DNA of 64,000 nucleotides from Kordiimonas laminariae (GTDB lineage Bacteria > Pseudomonadota > Alphaproteobacteria > Sphingomonadales > Kordiimonadaceae): positions 1 through 64,000 of the forward strand of contig NZ_JAKQZA010000006.1 in assembly GCF_023008165.1 (NCBI RefSeq). The letters run 5' to 3'. Under the pieces are notes generated by a model. It was not told the origin of the DNA. It saw only the letters and a list, made by a program, of their open reading frames with translations, and did no database searches. Within the stretch, counting starts at the first letter, position 1; every line of letters begins with the position of its first letter. Below, piece by piece: positions 20,675 through 29,885 of the stretch. The translations under genes and the position numbers were made by a program.

Positions 20675-22512
20675 GAATTTTCTCCCATCATATCATAGGC
20701 ATTTTGTAGTGTTTCGAGCACATTACAGCCCATAAAGATAAAGCTTTCAACACCCGCTGCTTTCAGCGCGTCACCGTTTACAGGCTTACCAGCTAAATAA
20801 ACATGTTTGGCGTTCTTCAGTGCCGCAGCAACAGCCTCCCCCATTACCTCATACTGACCATCGCTTGAACACAGAATAGCAAATTCAGCACCTGATTTTT
20901 CAAATGCCGTTTTAGCAGCTTCTGCTGTCGCGATATTTTCACTTTGAACAGCTTCAATACCGCCAGCTTCAAAGAAGTTTTTCGCAAATGTTGAACGTGC
21001 CGTGTAATCAGCCGGTGTGCCAAGATTTGCAACAAACACCTGCGGACGTTTGCCATTGGCCTGTAACATCATATCACTACGATCACGTAGCGCTTCAAAA
21101 TCCTCTGCAAGGCGGTGATTTGGTAACGGATCAGCTTCACATCTTGCTGGTTTCAAATCAGCCATTACTTCAGCGAAAGCTTCAACTTCCTCTATAGCGT
21201 CTTCATGAATGTGCGGGAATTCAGAAACACCTGTCACAGCGTCTTTACGCTTCGAAAGGTTTATACGGCGCTTTTCCCACGCAGTATTCAGTTCCTCTTT
21301 CAAATCACCACTGGCCAGCAGTGGCGTTACACCACCATTTGCTTCAAGGCTTTGGAAATACGTCCACGCCTTTGCGGAAAGGTCAGATGTAATAGTTTCA
21401 AAAGCATAAGCGCCAGCAGCAGGATCAGCGACTTTGGAAAGGTTACTTTCTTCCTGCAGAACAATTTGAATATTGCGGGCAATTCTGCGTGCGAAGCCGC
21501 TAGACATACCGATAAGCGCATCATGCGGCATAATACAAATGGTGTCAGCACCGCCAACAGCAGCAGCAAAACAAGCAGTGGTGCCGCGCAGCATATTCAC
21601 CCACGGATCCCGAACTGTCATCATACGGGCAGAACCAGCCGCAGTGATACTCATCTTGGTATCTTTAACACCGCAAGCTTCTAGAACCTGTTGCCAAAGA
21701 AGACGTGCTGCCCTGATCTTCGCCACAGTCATATAGACATCTGCATCAGCAGCTACAGTGAAATGAATATTTTTCGCAGCATCAGACAGTTCAAGGCCTG
21801 CTGTTTCCATGGAGCGCAAGTATGAAACCGCTGTAGATAGCATCAAGCCAATTTCTTGCGCCTCAGTAGCGCCAGCCATATGGTACGGAGTGCCGTCTGC
21901 CATAAAGGCCGCCACATGCTGATATTCAGCATACCCTTTAGCAACTTCAACGCCCGTGGCTAACGCTTCATCCATCGGCTGAAGCAAACGCCCTGTTTGT
22001 GCGAGGGTCCCAATCGGATCAATACCTAAACAGCCTTTTACTTCCTCAGCTTTGTAAGCTCGCTTTTTGAGAATTCCCAGGAACGCCTTAGATACAGTAG
22101 AATATTCCTCACCAGGCACGAGTGAGAAGCCAACCATATTGAGATAAACACCTTCCAAAGCATTACCTAATTCGGCTGGTGCAATCCCCGGTGTCGTGCC
22201 AGAAGCAATTTTAAGAGAAAGCGCACTAGCACCACGCTCTAGATCATCAAGAATAGCCTGATTGGTCTTTCCTGCATCTGGGTTTGAATGCGCAGCTAAT
22301 ATCTGCCAATCACCTCGTCGGCTCTCAGGCCGCGAGCCCTGCACCATCGTGTCTCTGGTATAAAGTGCATGGATATTAATATCGTCATACGACTTAGAGA
22401 TCATAGCGCGGTCGAAATCTCTACCCTTAAGGGTCTTTTCAACAAGCGCGCGCCATGCCTCATCTGAAGCTGGATCAAACTCTGAAGCGAGTTTTAAGCC
22501 TTCTTGTGTCAT
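20671..22512 (-). CDS. mutA: methylmalonyl-CoA mutase, small subunit
   Basis: Non-catalytic partner of MutB in the heterodimeric enzyme, 613 residues. The barrel domain is recognisable, but the cobalamin-binding DxHxxG of the C-terminal domain is replaced by NLGTPADY, as expected for the structural subunit. It is the first gene of the mutA-mutB-meaB set; an AGGA lies about ten bases before the ATG. Many alphaproteobacteria have a single-chain mutase, so the two-subunit form is worth noting. Confidence 0.93.
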   Translation of the reverse strand: MTQEGLKLASEFDPASDEAWRALVEKTLKGRDFDRAMISKSYDDINIHALYTRDTMVQGSRPESRRGDWQILAAHSNPDAGKTNQAILDDLERGASALSLKIASGTTPGIAPAELGNALEGVYLNMVGFSLVPGEEYSTVSKAFLGILKKRAYKAEEVKGCLGIDPIGTLAQTGRLLQPMDEALATGVEVAKGYAEYQHVAAFMADGTPYHMAGATEAQEIGLMLSTAVSYLRSMETAGLELSDAAKNIHFTVAADADVYMTVAKIRAARLLWQQVLEACGVKDTKMSITAAGSARMMTVRDPWVNMLRGTTACFAAAVGGADTICIMPHDALIGMSSGFARRIARNIQIVLQEESNLSKVADPAAGAYAFETITSDLSAKAWTYFQSLEANGGVTPLLASGDLKEELNTAWEKRRINLSKRKDAVTGVSEFPHIHEDAIEEVEAFAEVMADLKPARCEADPLPNHRLAEDFEALRDRSDMMLQANGKRPQVFVANLGTPADYTARSTFAKNFFEAGGIEAVQSENIATAEAAKTAFEKSGAEFAILCSSDGQYEVMGEAVAAALKNAKHVYLAGKPVNGDALKAAGVESFIFMGCNVLETLQNAYDMMGENS

Positions 22513-22596
22513 GGGGCCCAGTCCTTTAGCAACTGACAGGTTATTGTCCTTATTGTTTTGCCGGGAACCTAGCCAAATATTTGCTGCGGTGCAATG

Positions 22597-23403
22597 TTAA
22601 ACGGACATCAACAATCTGACAGTGGCCAACACAAGAAACAATCCAAAGGCTATACTCAATAGTCTTTTTGGTATGGCATGAGCAACTTTAGCCCCAAATG
22701 GTGCACACACGACAGCAGCTATTGCTACTATGACAAGGGATGGAACATGAATAAAACCGACCATTCCAGATGGTAATCCTGCTACATTCAGTCCACCAAA
22801 CAGATATCCCAGACCACCAGAAACACTAATAACCAGCCCTATCAACGAAGCCGTTCCAACAGCCTTCTGGATAGGAATATTATAGAGTGTAAGATATGGT
22901 ACAGAGAAGCTGCCCCCACCAATTCCCATAACGGCCGAAAAGAAGCCAATGATCCCTGGATTCACGTAACGAAACGCACCGGAAGGTAAATCTTCACCCA
23001 GTTTGTATTTATCCAGTGGTAACAACATTTTGAGAGCAAGCAAAGCGGCTAGTCCTGCAAAAATATAAATAAGCTCTTCTGTTTTTAGTGTTTTCGCAAA
23101 AAAAGCACCTGCAACTGCACCAACAGCAATTGCCCACCACCAATCTCTAACGATGGGCCATTCCACACCACCTTTTTTATGATGTGCTCGCACGCTGGAC
23201 AGGTTAGTTGCTACAATAATAGCAAGCGATGTTGCGATAGACGCATGCATACGCCACTCAATAGGCACACCAATACTATCGAAAACGATAAAGAGAGCTG
23301 GAATGGTGACAATTCCACCACCAATCCCAAGCAACCCTGCTAAAAAGCCAGCAACCATCCCTGCCCCAACAAGTGGGAGCAAATGTTCTATCATTTCCAT
23401 CAT
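22597..23403 (-). CDS. TSUP/TauE-SafE family membrane permease
   Basis: 268-residue integral membrane protein with about eight hydrophobic spans and two copies of the family repeat, seen as GLLGIGGGIVTIPAL near the N-terminus and VMGIGGGSFSVPYL in the middle. Family members export or import small sulfur or organic anions such as sulfite, sulfoacetate or taurine-derived compounds; specificity cannot be told. It is four bases downstream of the Cys-rich protein gene and 84 bases upstream of mutA, so it may be cotranscribed with either. Confidence 0.88.
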   Translation of the reverse strand: MMEMIEHLLPLVGAGMVAGFLAGLLGIGGGIVTIPALFIVFDSIGVPIEWRMHASIATSLAIIVATNLSSVRAHHKKGGVEWPIVRDWWWAIAVGAVAGAFFAKTLKTEELIYIFAGLAALLALKMLLPLDKYKLGEDLPSGAFRYVNPGIIGFFSAVMGIGGGSFSVPYLTLYNIPIQKAVGTASLIGLVISVSGGLGYLFGGLNVAGLPSGMVGFIHVPSLVIVAIAAVVCAPFGAKVAHAIPKRLLSIAFGLFLVLATVRLLMSV

Positions 23404-23407
23404 GAAA

Positions 23408-23890
23408 CTACCCTTGAACGCCTAACTTCTTTTCAAAATATGCCAACTTTGATGGCGGTATTTCCCTACCCACTTCATCAACCAGAACCTTATCTTCCTT
23501 CAACTGAAGCCAAACAGGGATACCACCATTCCAAAACATCTGATAGCTGGCTTTCGCAAGATCGCTATAAAATGCCTCAGGAGTTTTATTGGTGTTGGCA
23601 ATCACATAACTTTTTTCAAAAGGATTCCAAGATTCCTCATCTTGCGCGAACCGAAACATCACACCCAGCTTATCTGGCCTGCATGCATCTGGCATTGCAT
23701 CAACCTCTAACCAGGAACATACATAATTTCTGCACCCACCGGGCCGCTTATGGTAACTATCGCACCCACCAGAAGCGCGTATATGCTTACACCTAGTTGC
23801 CGGTGGTTTCAGATAATTAGGGAATTCTACAGCAAGGATAATACAGCACTCAGAACATGATCCGCACGATTTGGTCACAGCGCACACCAC
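23408..23890 (-). CDS. cysteine-rich metal-binding protein (YkgJ-like)
   Basis: 160 residues, with nine of its cysteines in the first 60 positions: Cys3, CGSCSECC (9-16), Cys34 and Cys43, then GGCRNYVC (53-58). The CxxCxxCC opening and following CRxxxC resemble the YkgJ/Fe-S or zinc-chelating cluster family. The C-terminal part is ordinary globular sequence. The start is uncertain: GTG codons occur at 23890, 23887 and 23878 and none has a clear ribosome-binding site. It is four bases ahead of the TSUP permease, hinting at a joint metal or sulfur role. Confidence 0.7.
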   Translation of the reverse strand: MVCAVTKSCGSCSECCIILAVEFPNYLKPPATRCKHIRASGGCDSYHKRPGGCRNYVCSWLEVDAMPDACRPDKLGVMFRFAQDEESWNPFEKSYVIANTNKTPEAFYSDLAKASYQMFWNGGIPVWLQLKEDKVLVDEVGREIPPSKLAYFEKKLGVQG

Positions 23891-23942
23891 TTCTTAAAAT
23901 TTCACTCTAAATATTTAGAATTGAAGAAGTATTTGGTCAAAC

Positions 23943-23972
23943 AAAAACCGCTATAGCCAAGCCATAGCGGTT
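23943..23972 (-). terminator. intrinsic terminator of tRNA-Pro
   Basis: Nine-base-pair stem AACCGCTAT/ATAGCGGTT with a nine-base loop, followed on the reverse strand by a run of five Ts. It begins six bases after the CCA end of tRNA-Pro. Confidence 0.85.
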
Positions 23973-23977
23973 CTTAT

Positions 23978-24054
23978 TGGTCGGAGAGACAGGATTTGAA
24001 CCTGCGGCCCCTACACCCCCAGTGTAGTGCGCTACCAGACTGCGCTACTCCCCG
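23978..24054 (-). tRNA. tRNA-Pro (anticodon GGG)
   Basis: Reverse-strand tRNA with acceptor CGGGGAG/CTCTCCG (one G-T), discriminator A and encoded CCA. The C1:G72 end pair is typical of bacterial proline tRNA. Anticodon stem CTACA/TGTAG encloses loop CTGGGGG, giving anticodon GGG. T-arm GGTTCAAATCC is normal. Confidence 0.95.
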
Positions 24055-24135
24055 ATTTCAGAGTTACCTTCTGGATGCCGGCGAATATAACGAGCGACAT
24101 GGAAGTACGCAATATGGCAAATTAAAGTTTTTAAC

Positions 24136-25689
24136 TTATTCTCGTTCTACATGAAATTTGGCTTGATACGCTTCTCTGGCAGGTACTTTCTGCCTCAAAT
24201 AAGAATGTAGGTAACGATTAAGTGCCGCCAATAATCTATTTGCTGTGCCTTGCGAAACAAGATCAAGCAAGTACTCAACGGCACACACCATCTTCAATCG
24301 ATGAACGGAATAAATGTATTCACCATAATCCATATTGAAAAGGTCCGCTTTTTGTTGAGCCATAAATAGCTTCTGATCATCCACTTTCCATTTTTTAAAA
24401 GTGGTTTCAGTAAGAAAAGGTTTATTTCGACCTACAAAGCAAGCCATCTGCAAAAGCCCTGATCGCCAATATCTATTCTCAGCCGTTGCATGAACATAAA
24501 CTGCCCGAGCAAAGGTAATTGCATGGGTGAAATCAAGCCAACCAATGTTACGGGCTATAGGTTGTTCAATAGCATTTTGTAAATTTACATCAAAACGCAG
24601 CATGTTTTCTGCGGCAGCCAGCAAAAGCTGCTCCCAAAGCACTTCATTAGGTTGATTAGACTGAACAACAGCCCCCATAACCGCATTAACTGATAACCCT
24701 GAAAATGAAAATGCCTGCTCATTTTCTTGAGGCCAATCGCCATTGAGGAAGGAAATGAATTGTCTGAATTCTGGTAATAAATCTTCTCGCGCGGCACCAC
24801 ATAGATGGCGTACAAACTGAATAGCCAAACCACGCTCGACATCTTCACCAAGCTGTTCAATTAACCGTTCAGCATGAACAACATAGATAGCTGAATGACC
24901 GAATGCTGAGTAATGCTTAAATACCTGATCTAAGAAAACCGACTTTAGATCAGCAAATCTTAACCCTTCATCAAAAGCAGCCTCACATAAACTCACAGCC
25001 ATTTCAAAATTCATATCCGCAATTGCTTTGCGAAAAGTTTCTATGTCCCACTCAATTCCAAGGCCTGCTTTGGCAGGGCGGCTTTGTAAACCATCCCAAG
25101 AAAAATGCCCTGTGGCTTCAAGAAACGCTACCAGTCGAAGATCATCATCGTTTCCTGCCAAATCAATCCAGTCAGAAAGTCCAGCGTGTGCATGGCCAAA
25201 CCCTCGCTCAATCTTATCTTCGCTCCACCGGAGCGCTGAAACAGCGTAAGCTTCATATGGCTGCCCTGCTTTTGCACCGCGAGCGAGTGTACGGGCTAGT
25301 CTGCTATAATCATGATCATTCAAAGCATCTTCAAAGTCGGCCTCGAGTTTCTTGATCACTTCTTCTTTAGGAGGCGGTGTTACATCAAGCCAAAGTTCTC
25401 CATCACGAACTTCCAGCGGATATGTCTGAACAGGGTCCCGCCCCATAAGAGGCACACCATCTTTCAGATTAAAAGTCCAACCATGCCAGTTACAGGAAAG
25501 AATACATCCCTCTTTCAGCGAACCTTCCTTAAGGGGGTATCCCTCATGTGGGCACCGATTATCAACGGCATAAAGCCCGTCATCAGCAGCTATAATCAGA
25601 ATCTGCTTACCCCCTAATTTTACGACCACTCGATCTTCAACCAACAATTCTTCAAGACTGCCGAGATTTTCCCAAATGTTATTTGTCAC
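24136..25689 (-). CDS. Rieske [2Fe-2S] domain fused to an uncharacterised His-containing helical domain
   Basis: 517 residues. Positions 1-105 form a Rieske ferredoxin-like domain with ligands Cys46-x-His48 (CPHEG) and Cys66-x2-His69 (CNWHG). The remaining 400 residues are predicted helical and belong to no family I can name. They contain histidines grouped as GHAHAG (166-168), [11 protein letters not shown] (265 and 272) and [13 protein letters not shown] (389 and 400), which could hold a catalytic metal as in Rieske oxygenases, though no 2-His-1-carboxylate motif is obvious. The start is a GTG that overlaps the end of a 38-residue ORF. It is divergent from a SufR-like regulator. Confidence 0.8.
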   Translation of the reverse strand: MTNNIWENLGSLEELLVEDRVVVKLGGKQILIIAADDGLYAVDNRCPHEGYPLKEGSLKEGCILSCNWHGWTFNLKDGVPLMGRDPVQTYPLEVRDGELWLDVTPPPKEEVIKKLEADFEDALNDHDYSRLARTLARGAKAGQPYEAYAVSALRWSEDKIERGFGHAHAGLSDWIDLAGNDDDLRLVAFLEATGHFSWDGLQSRPAKAGLGIEWDIETFRKAIADMNFEMAVSLCEAAFDEGLRFADLKSVFLDQVFKHYSAFGHSAIYVVHAERLIEQLGEDVERGLAIQFVRHLCGAAREDLLPEFRQFISFLNGDWPQENEQAFSFSGLSVNAVMGAVVQSNQPNEVLWEQLLLAAAENMLRFDVNLQNAIEQPIARNIGWLDFTHAITFARAVYVHATAENRYWRSGLLQMACFVGRNKPFLTETTFKKWKVDDQKLFMAQQKADLFNMDYGEYIYSVHRLKMVCAVEYLLDLVSQGTANRLLAALNRYLHSYLRQKVPAREAYQAKFHVERE

Positions 25690-25795
25690 GATTTCCCTCC
25701 TCTTCAGCCTGTGACGTGGCTATATCTGCGCGGTCACGATCAAGCCTTTCAGCGATAAGTTTAGCCCGTGCGATAAAGAGTATTTCCTGCCCCAT
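25679..25795 (-). CDS. 38-residue ORF translationally coupled to the Rieske gene
   Basis: ATG at 25795 is preceded by GGAGG at six bases, the best ribosome-binding site in this neighbourhood. The product begins MGQEILFIARAKLIAERLD, is highly charged and looks like one amphipathic helix. Its stop codon lies inside the Rieske coding sequence: the two frames overlap by 11 bases around GTGACAAATAA. It may be a real small protein or a leader ORF that feeds ribosomes to the GTG start. No homology is known to me. Confidence 0.55.
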   Translation of the reverse strand: MGQEILFIARAKLIAERLDRDRADIATSQAEEEGNRDK

Positions 25796-25806
25796 TTTCA
25801 GCCTCC

Positions 25807-25834
25807 ATTAATTAAACAAAAAACTTTAATTAAT
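25807..25834. promoter_or_regulatory. inverted repeat, candidate operator of the SufR-like regulator
   Basis: Perfect ten-base arms ATTAATTAAA and TTTAATTAAT separated by eight bases, in the 100-base gap between divergent genes. A related ACTTTAAATAAA segment follows near the regulator start. Position and symmetry suggest a dimeric regulator binds here and controls both directions. The arms are A/T-only, so chance symmetry is a real alternative. Confidence 0.45.
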
Positions 25835-25895
25835 AACTGTGGGTTCGGCTTGATTTTTTCAAGTAAAAACTTTAAATAAAATTCAGGAGATGGAA

Positions 25896-26516
25896 ATGAG
25901 TACACGCGAAACGATTTTGAAAGAGTTGAAAATCAAGGGAAAAGCGCGCGCTGACGAGCTATCAGAACCGCTGAATTTGACGGCGATGGCAGTCCGCCAA
26001 CACCTTTACCGACTGCAAGAAGAAGGCGCTGTTGAGTGTATCTCTGTTGCGTCTGGCAGAGGTAGGCCCGCGAAATATTGGCGCCTAACAGAGAAATCAA
26101 ACGTCTATTTCCAAGATGCACACAGGGATCTATCGCTTGATCTGATCTCTGGTATTCGCGATGTACTTGGGGGTGACGCCCTGCTCCAATTGTTAGATCA
26201 CCGATCAACAAAACAAGAAAAAACTTACAAGGAAGCAATGGCTGAAGCCGATGATCTATCGGAGAAATTAGTTGCCCTCGCGAAAGCGCGATCAAGTGAA
26301 GGATATATGGCTGATGTAACCACGGAAGACGGTGATTTGCTCTTCATTGAAAATCACTGCCCTATCTGTGAAGCAGCCAAGGCCTGCAGTGGTATATGTT
26401 CTCAGGAACTTCAGTTGTTTCAAAAACTTTTTGAAGATGAAGCTTTTGTCGAAAGATCAGAACACATAGTGGCAGGCGCAAGACGTTGCGCCTACAAAGT
26501 ATCCAAGAAAAACTAA
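25896..26516 (+). CDS. SufR-like winged-helix regulator with C-terminal cysteine cluster
   Basis: 206 residues. An N-terminal winged helix (about 1-65, [14 protein letters not shown] as recognition helix, [12 protein letters not shown] as wing) is followed by a sensor domain. Its cysteines at 155, 158, 164, 168 and 198 ([15 protein letters not shown] and RRCAY) match the layout of SufR and related Fe-S-binding DeoR/ArsR-like regulators. It may sense iron-sulfur status, oxygen or nitric oxide. GGAG six bases before the ATG at 25896 fixes the start; the ATG at 25890 lies too close to it. Its 3' end overlaps the convergent merR gene by four bases. Confidence 0.83.
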   Translation: MSTRETILKELKIKGKARADELSEPLNLTAMAVRQHLYRLQEEGAVECISVASGRGRPAKYWRLTEKSNVYFQDAHRDLSLDLISGIRDVLGGDALLQLLDHRSTKQEKTYKEAMAEADDLSEKLVALAKARSSEGYMADVTTEDGDLLFIENHCPICEAAKACSGICSQELQLFQKLFEDEAFVERSEHIVAGARRCAYKVSKKN

Positions 26517-26986
26517 TCCAGTTTTGCTCTTAACGCCTTTAATTGACTTAACACTGCAGAAATTCGCTTATCATCAGACGAGCTTATTGGTTTAGCTTGT
26601 TGTTGCACGGGTTGTTTCATAGGTGCGGATGACACTTGTTCTTGCTTTTCAAGAATAGCATCTACAGTCAGTGGCTCATTCTCGCCTTTAGCTAAGGCGA
26701 TAGTTGCCTTAACACCCTGACTTTTAAATAATTTCTGAACACCGCGGATAGTATAACCGTCGACATGAAGCAGCTGCTTAATAGCAGTAATCAGCTCAAC
26801 ATCTTCCGGCCTATAATAACGTCGGTTCCCACCTCTTTTCAAAGGTTTGATTTGAGCGAACTTGCTTTCCCAAAACCGCAACACATGCTGCGGCAGATCT
26901 AAATATTCTGCAACTTCTGAAATTGTACGAAAGGCTTCACGCCCCTTGCCGCTTTTATCACGGCCCGTGGCAGAATCTTCAGCCAT
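26513..26986 (-). CDS. MerR family transcriptional regulator
   Basis: 157 residues. The N-terminal HTH (about 18-88) has the MerR pattern [19 protein letters not shown] and [12 protein letters not shown]; the rest is a short polar, glutamine-rich and coiled tail without metal-binding cysteines. This is the MerR-like protein routinely found downstream of ihfA in alphaproteobacteria; its target is not known. It is 18 bases after ihfA. Confidence 0.9.
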   Translation of the reverse strand: MAEDSATGRDKSGKGREAFRTISEVAEYLDLPQHVLRFWESKFAQIKPLKRGGNRRYYRPEDVELITAIKQLLHVDGYTIRGVQKLFKSQGVKATIALAKGENEPLTVDAILEKQEQVSSAPMKQPVQQQAKPISSSDDKRISAVLSQLKALRAKLD

Positions 26987-27004
26987 TATAGAAACTCCAA
27001 AACT

Positions 27005-27304
27005 CTATGAGTTATCTGAGTTAATTTGGTCTTTCATTACCTGACTTGGACGGAAAACCAATACCCGGCGTGGTTCAATAGGAACCTCTTCACCAGTTTT
27101 TGGGTTACGCCCTACACGGCCATTTTTAGAACGAACCAGAAAACTTCCAAAGGAGGAAATCTTCACATTATCGCCCTTAACCAAAGAGTCCGCAATTTCA
27201 TCCAAAATGCTCTCTACCAAGTCTGCAGATTCATTGCGGGAAAGCCCCACTTCTTCATATACAGATTCAGCTAAATCAGCTCTAGTTAGTGTCTGGTTTG
27301 ACAT
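27005..27304 (-). CDS. ihfA: integration host factor subunit alpha
   Basis: DNA-bending nucleoid protein of 99 residues that acts as a heterodimer with IhfB. The HU/IHF fold motifs ISSFGSF and the beta-arm sequence [13 protein letters not shown] with its proline are clear. The ATG at 27304 has GAGGG upstream and gives the standard length; a longer frame starts at 27322. IHF commonly assists sigma-54 promoters such as that of glnB. The fabH gene that usually lies just upstream is absent. Confidence 0.95.
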   Translation of the reverse strand: MSNQTLTRADLAESVYEEVGLSRNESADLVESILDEIADSLVKGDNVKISSFGSFLVRSKNGRVGRNPKTGEEVPIEPRRVLVFRPSQVMKDQINSDNS

Positions 27305-27487
27305 GGCACCCTCACCATTCAATGATTAAAGTTAAAAAAACTCCACACAAATGCTACCCAAAGGTTTGCATTCTGTCAATCTAACACTAGTAAATGCGCA
27401 AGCTTTTTAAAGGCTTATACAGGAATGCTGACCTTTCACTGCATATAATATAACTCAACTATAAACACACATTTAACAAAACCGATT

Positions 27488-28525
27488 TTATGGCTTTGTT
27501 TCTTCCTCTACGCCAATCTCATGTAAATCCTCACTGATTAAGCGGGTGAGATCATTTTGCGCCATATCAATCGCGGACGTTAAAGCTGATGCAAAACCTT
27601 GTGCATTCGCCCCACCGTGGCTTTTCATTACAAGACCATTCAACCCAAGGAACACACCACCATTATGATTATTGGGGTCTAAATGATCTTTAAGCGAACG
27701 TAAGCCATGTTTTGACAGTAAATAACCAAGCTTTGTAAGGAAAGATGACCGGAACGCCCGACCTAAAAGGTCAGTAACCAAACGAGCAGTACCTTCGGCG
27801 GTTTTAAGCGCCACGTTACCTGTGAAACCATCTGTCACAACGACGTCAACTTCACCGTTTGCAATATCATTACCTTCAACAAAACCCGTAAAAGTCATCG
27901 GTAGATGTGTACTTTCCTTGAGAACATCAGCTGCAGCTTTAATGCTATCTTTGCCTTTCAGATCTTCAACACCAACATTGAGAAGAGCAACCGATGGTTT
28001 GCTAAGCCCAAGCACGGTACGAACATAAGCAGCCCCCATAATTGCAAACTGCACAAGGTTATTTGAATCGCACTCAACGTTCGCGCCCAAATCAAGCATT
28101 ACACTTTCACCACGTAAAGTAGGAAGCGGAGAAATAAGTGCAGGACGATCAATACCAGGCATTGTACGTAGCATAAACTTGGCTAATGCCATCAACGCAC
28201 CAGTGTTACCAGCAGAAATACAAACATCGGCCTTTTCATCTTTCACAGCCTGAATAGCCAGCCCCATAGAAGATTTACGCCCTTTTCGAAGCGCTTGTGA
28301 AGGCTTCATATCTGAAGAAACAATCTCATGGGTATGTACAATTTCACTGGCCTTTTTCAGCTCAGGGTATTTTGAAAGGTGTGGCATAATCGCCTTTTCA
28401 TCACCAAACATCAAAAACTTGGTATTCGGATATAAAGTACGCGCTTTCGCGGCACCTTCAATCACCATATCAGGGGCATGGTCACCGCCCATTGCATCAA
28501 CAGCGATGGTAATAGTCTTAGCCAC
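27488..28525 (-). CDS. plsX: phosphate acyltransferase
   Basis: Makes acyl-phosphate from acyl-ACP, the first step of the PlsX/PlsY route to phospholipids. 345 residues beginning MAKTITIAVDAMGGD, with GADHAP-like GDHAP, CISAGNTGALMA, DLGANVEC and VTDGFTGNV motifs. Start is GTG with AGGA seven bases upstream. The usual order DUF177-plsX-fabH-ihfA is broken here because only about 180 non-coding bases lie between plsX and ihfA. Confidence 0.96.
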   Translation of the reverse strand: MAKTITIAVDAMGGDHAPDMVIEGAAKARTLYPNTKFLMFGDEKAIMPHLSKYPELKKASEIVHTHEIVSSDMKPSQALRKGRKSSMGLAIQAVKDEKADVCISAGNTGALMALAKFMLRTMPGIDRPALISPLPTLRGESVMLDLGANVECDSNNLVQFAIMGAAYVRTVLGLSKPSVALLNVGVEDLKGKDSIKAAADVLKESTHLPMTFTGFVEGNDIANGEVDVVVTDGFTGNVALKTAEGTARLVTDLLGRAFRSSFLTKLGYLLSKHGLRSLKDHLDPNNHNGGVFLGLNGLVMKSHGGANAQGFASALTSAIDMAQNDLTRLISEDLHEIGVEEETKP

Positions 28526-28638
28526 AAATAATCCTATCTTATGCGCAAAGTATGCACTTTTTGAGGTGAGCTACACCCCAATAACTTACAGCTCACACCG
28601 TTATATTTATACGAACAATAACGTTTTTATTTTTTTGT

Positions 28639-29187
28639 TCAAGATTGGTCCTTCAGCTTACCAAGGGCAGCAAAAGGGTTCGGCTTCTCCAGCTCAACTT
28701 CATTCACTGATACGTTCGCAGATGCAGATACATTCAATTCTACGCCTTCAGCACGTGGATATTGGTTCATGGAAATTGCCAGTGTCTGCGCAACAAGCTC
28801 ACCTACTTCAACAATATCACCTTCGAGTGCATCATAATCAGGGGCATCCACATCCAGATAAGCTTCATCTTCGTCCATACTGTTTGCCATTTCCGGACTA
28901 ACCAGAAGGAGAGAGAAGTTTTCAGATACTGTTTCAGCCACTGGCTTTAAGCTGATGGTACATGCCTGTTCCAGTTCTGCATCGATATGCCCCTCCAGCA
29001 AAACAGCATCCATATCAGCCTTGCTTTTAACGGTAACTTCAGCACTAAAAGCAGACAAAGACACAAGATTAAAGCGTTCAACAAGAATACTCTTTTCATC
29101 ATCAGTTGCTTCGATGGCATAGCTTTTCTCATTGCTATCAATTTCAGAAGCTTTAAGGGAAAGGGTCAGGTTATTTGTTTTTGTCAT
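28639..29187 (-). CDS. DUF177/YceD family protein
   Basis: 182 residues, beta-rich and acidic, of the YceD family that in other bacteria and plants is tied to 23S rRNA processing. The conserved features are a cysteine near the middle (LEQACTISLKPV, where two cysteines are often found) and the DYDALEGDIVEVGELVAQTLAISMNQYPR segment. It is nine bases downstream of the bc1 chaperone gene and upstream of plsX, the normal alphaproteobacterial neighbourhood. No rpmF gene follows. Confidence 0.87.
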   Translation of the reverse strand: MTKTNNLTLSLKASEIDSNEKSYAIEATDDEKSILVERFNLVSLSAFSAEVTVKSKADMDAVLLEGHIDAELEQACTISLKPVAETVSENFSLLLVSPEMANSMDEDEAYLDVDAPDYDALEGDIVEVGELVAQTLAISMNQYPRAEGVELNVSASANVSVNEVELEKPNPFAALGKLKDQS

Positions 29188-29196
29188 CGGGAGCCT

Positions 29197-29730
29197 TTAA
29201 ACAGTCGGATCAGGGAAATTAAAGCTACAAGTTTCAAAGCTTTCAACCACTGTATTCTTTAACGTTTCTACAGAACGTTGGATATAACTTACCATCAAAC
29301 GTACATCTTTATCCTGATTATCTCGGTATATGTTTGCCATTACCACTTGATCTAGTTGGCGTTCTTCGTCTTCATTTTCAAGAGCAGCCTTATAAGCAGC
29401 ACTACGACCAAGCCAAGCAGCACCTACCTTTTTCATCTCTTTGCCAACGCTCATATCGCCCACACCAAGCTCACGGAAGGAGCGATCCAGATCGCTTACC
29501 ATTGCCTCCTGAATAAAACGGCGAAACTCGATATAGCCCTCGCCTTCCTGCTCAAGCCTATGATCTACTAAAAAAAGATGTAATAGAATCATATCAAAAC
29601 GACCATCAATCGTATCTTCCACGCCATATCTTTCATAGAAAACAGCGTTTCTCGCCTGGCCAACAAGCTCACTATAAACTCGGTAAGCTTCAACTTTGAT
29701 CGCTTTTTTAGCAAAAAGACGTTTAAACAT
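29197..29730 (-). CDS. ubiquinol-cytochrome c chaperone (CBP3/UQCC1 family)
   Basis: 177 residues. The conserved core YERYGVEDTIDGRFDMILLHLFLVDHRLE and RSFRELGVGDMSVGKEMKK identifies the Ubiq_cyt_C_chap family, which in mitochondria assists cytochrome b assembly into complex III. In alphaproteobacteria it sits beside DUF177 and bamE, as here. Soluble, without a membrane segment. AAGG eight bases before the ATG. Divergent from bamE. Confidence 0.92.
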   Translation of the reverse strand: MFKRLFAKKAIKVEAYRVYSELVGQARNAVFYERYGVEDTIDGRFDMILLHLFLVDHRLEQEGEGYIEFRRFIQEAMVSDLDRSFRELGVGDMSVGKEMKKVGAAWLGRSAAYKAALENEDEERQLDQVVMANIYRDNQDKDVRLMVSYIQRSVETLKNTVVESFETCSFNFPDPTV

Positions 29731-29885
29731 GGCAATTACCTTTATCTTGCCGCATTTGATCTACAATTTTCAGGCGACAATGAAATTAATTGTGCTCGCT
29801 CTAACATGGAGCCTTGCGCAGCGCAATGGGAACAGCTAGTAAAAACACTAATATACCTAATGGGAAAAGTGTGGGATTTTGTTGA

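Noticed and set aside
25890-25895. ATG at 25890 as start of the SufR-like regulator
   Set aside because: The Shine-Dalgarno GGAG directly abuts this codon; spacing to the ATG at 25896 is right.
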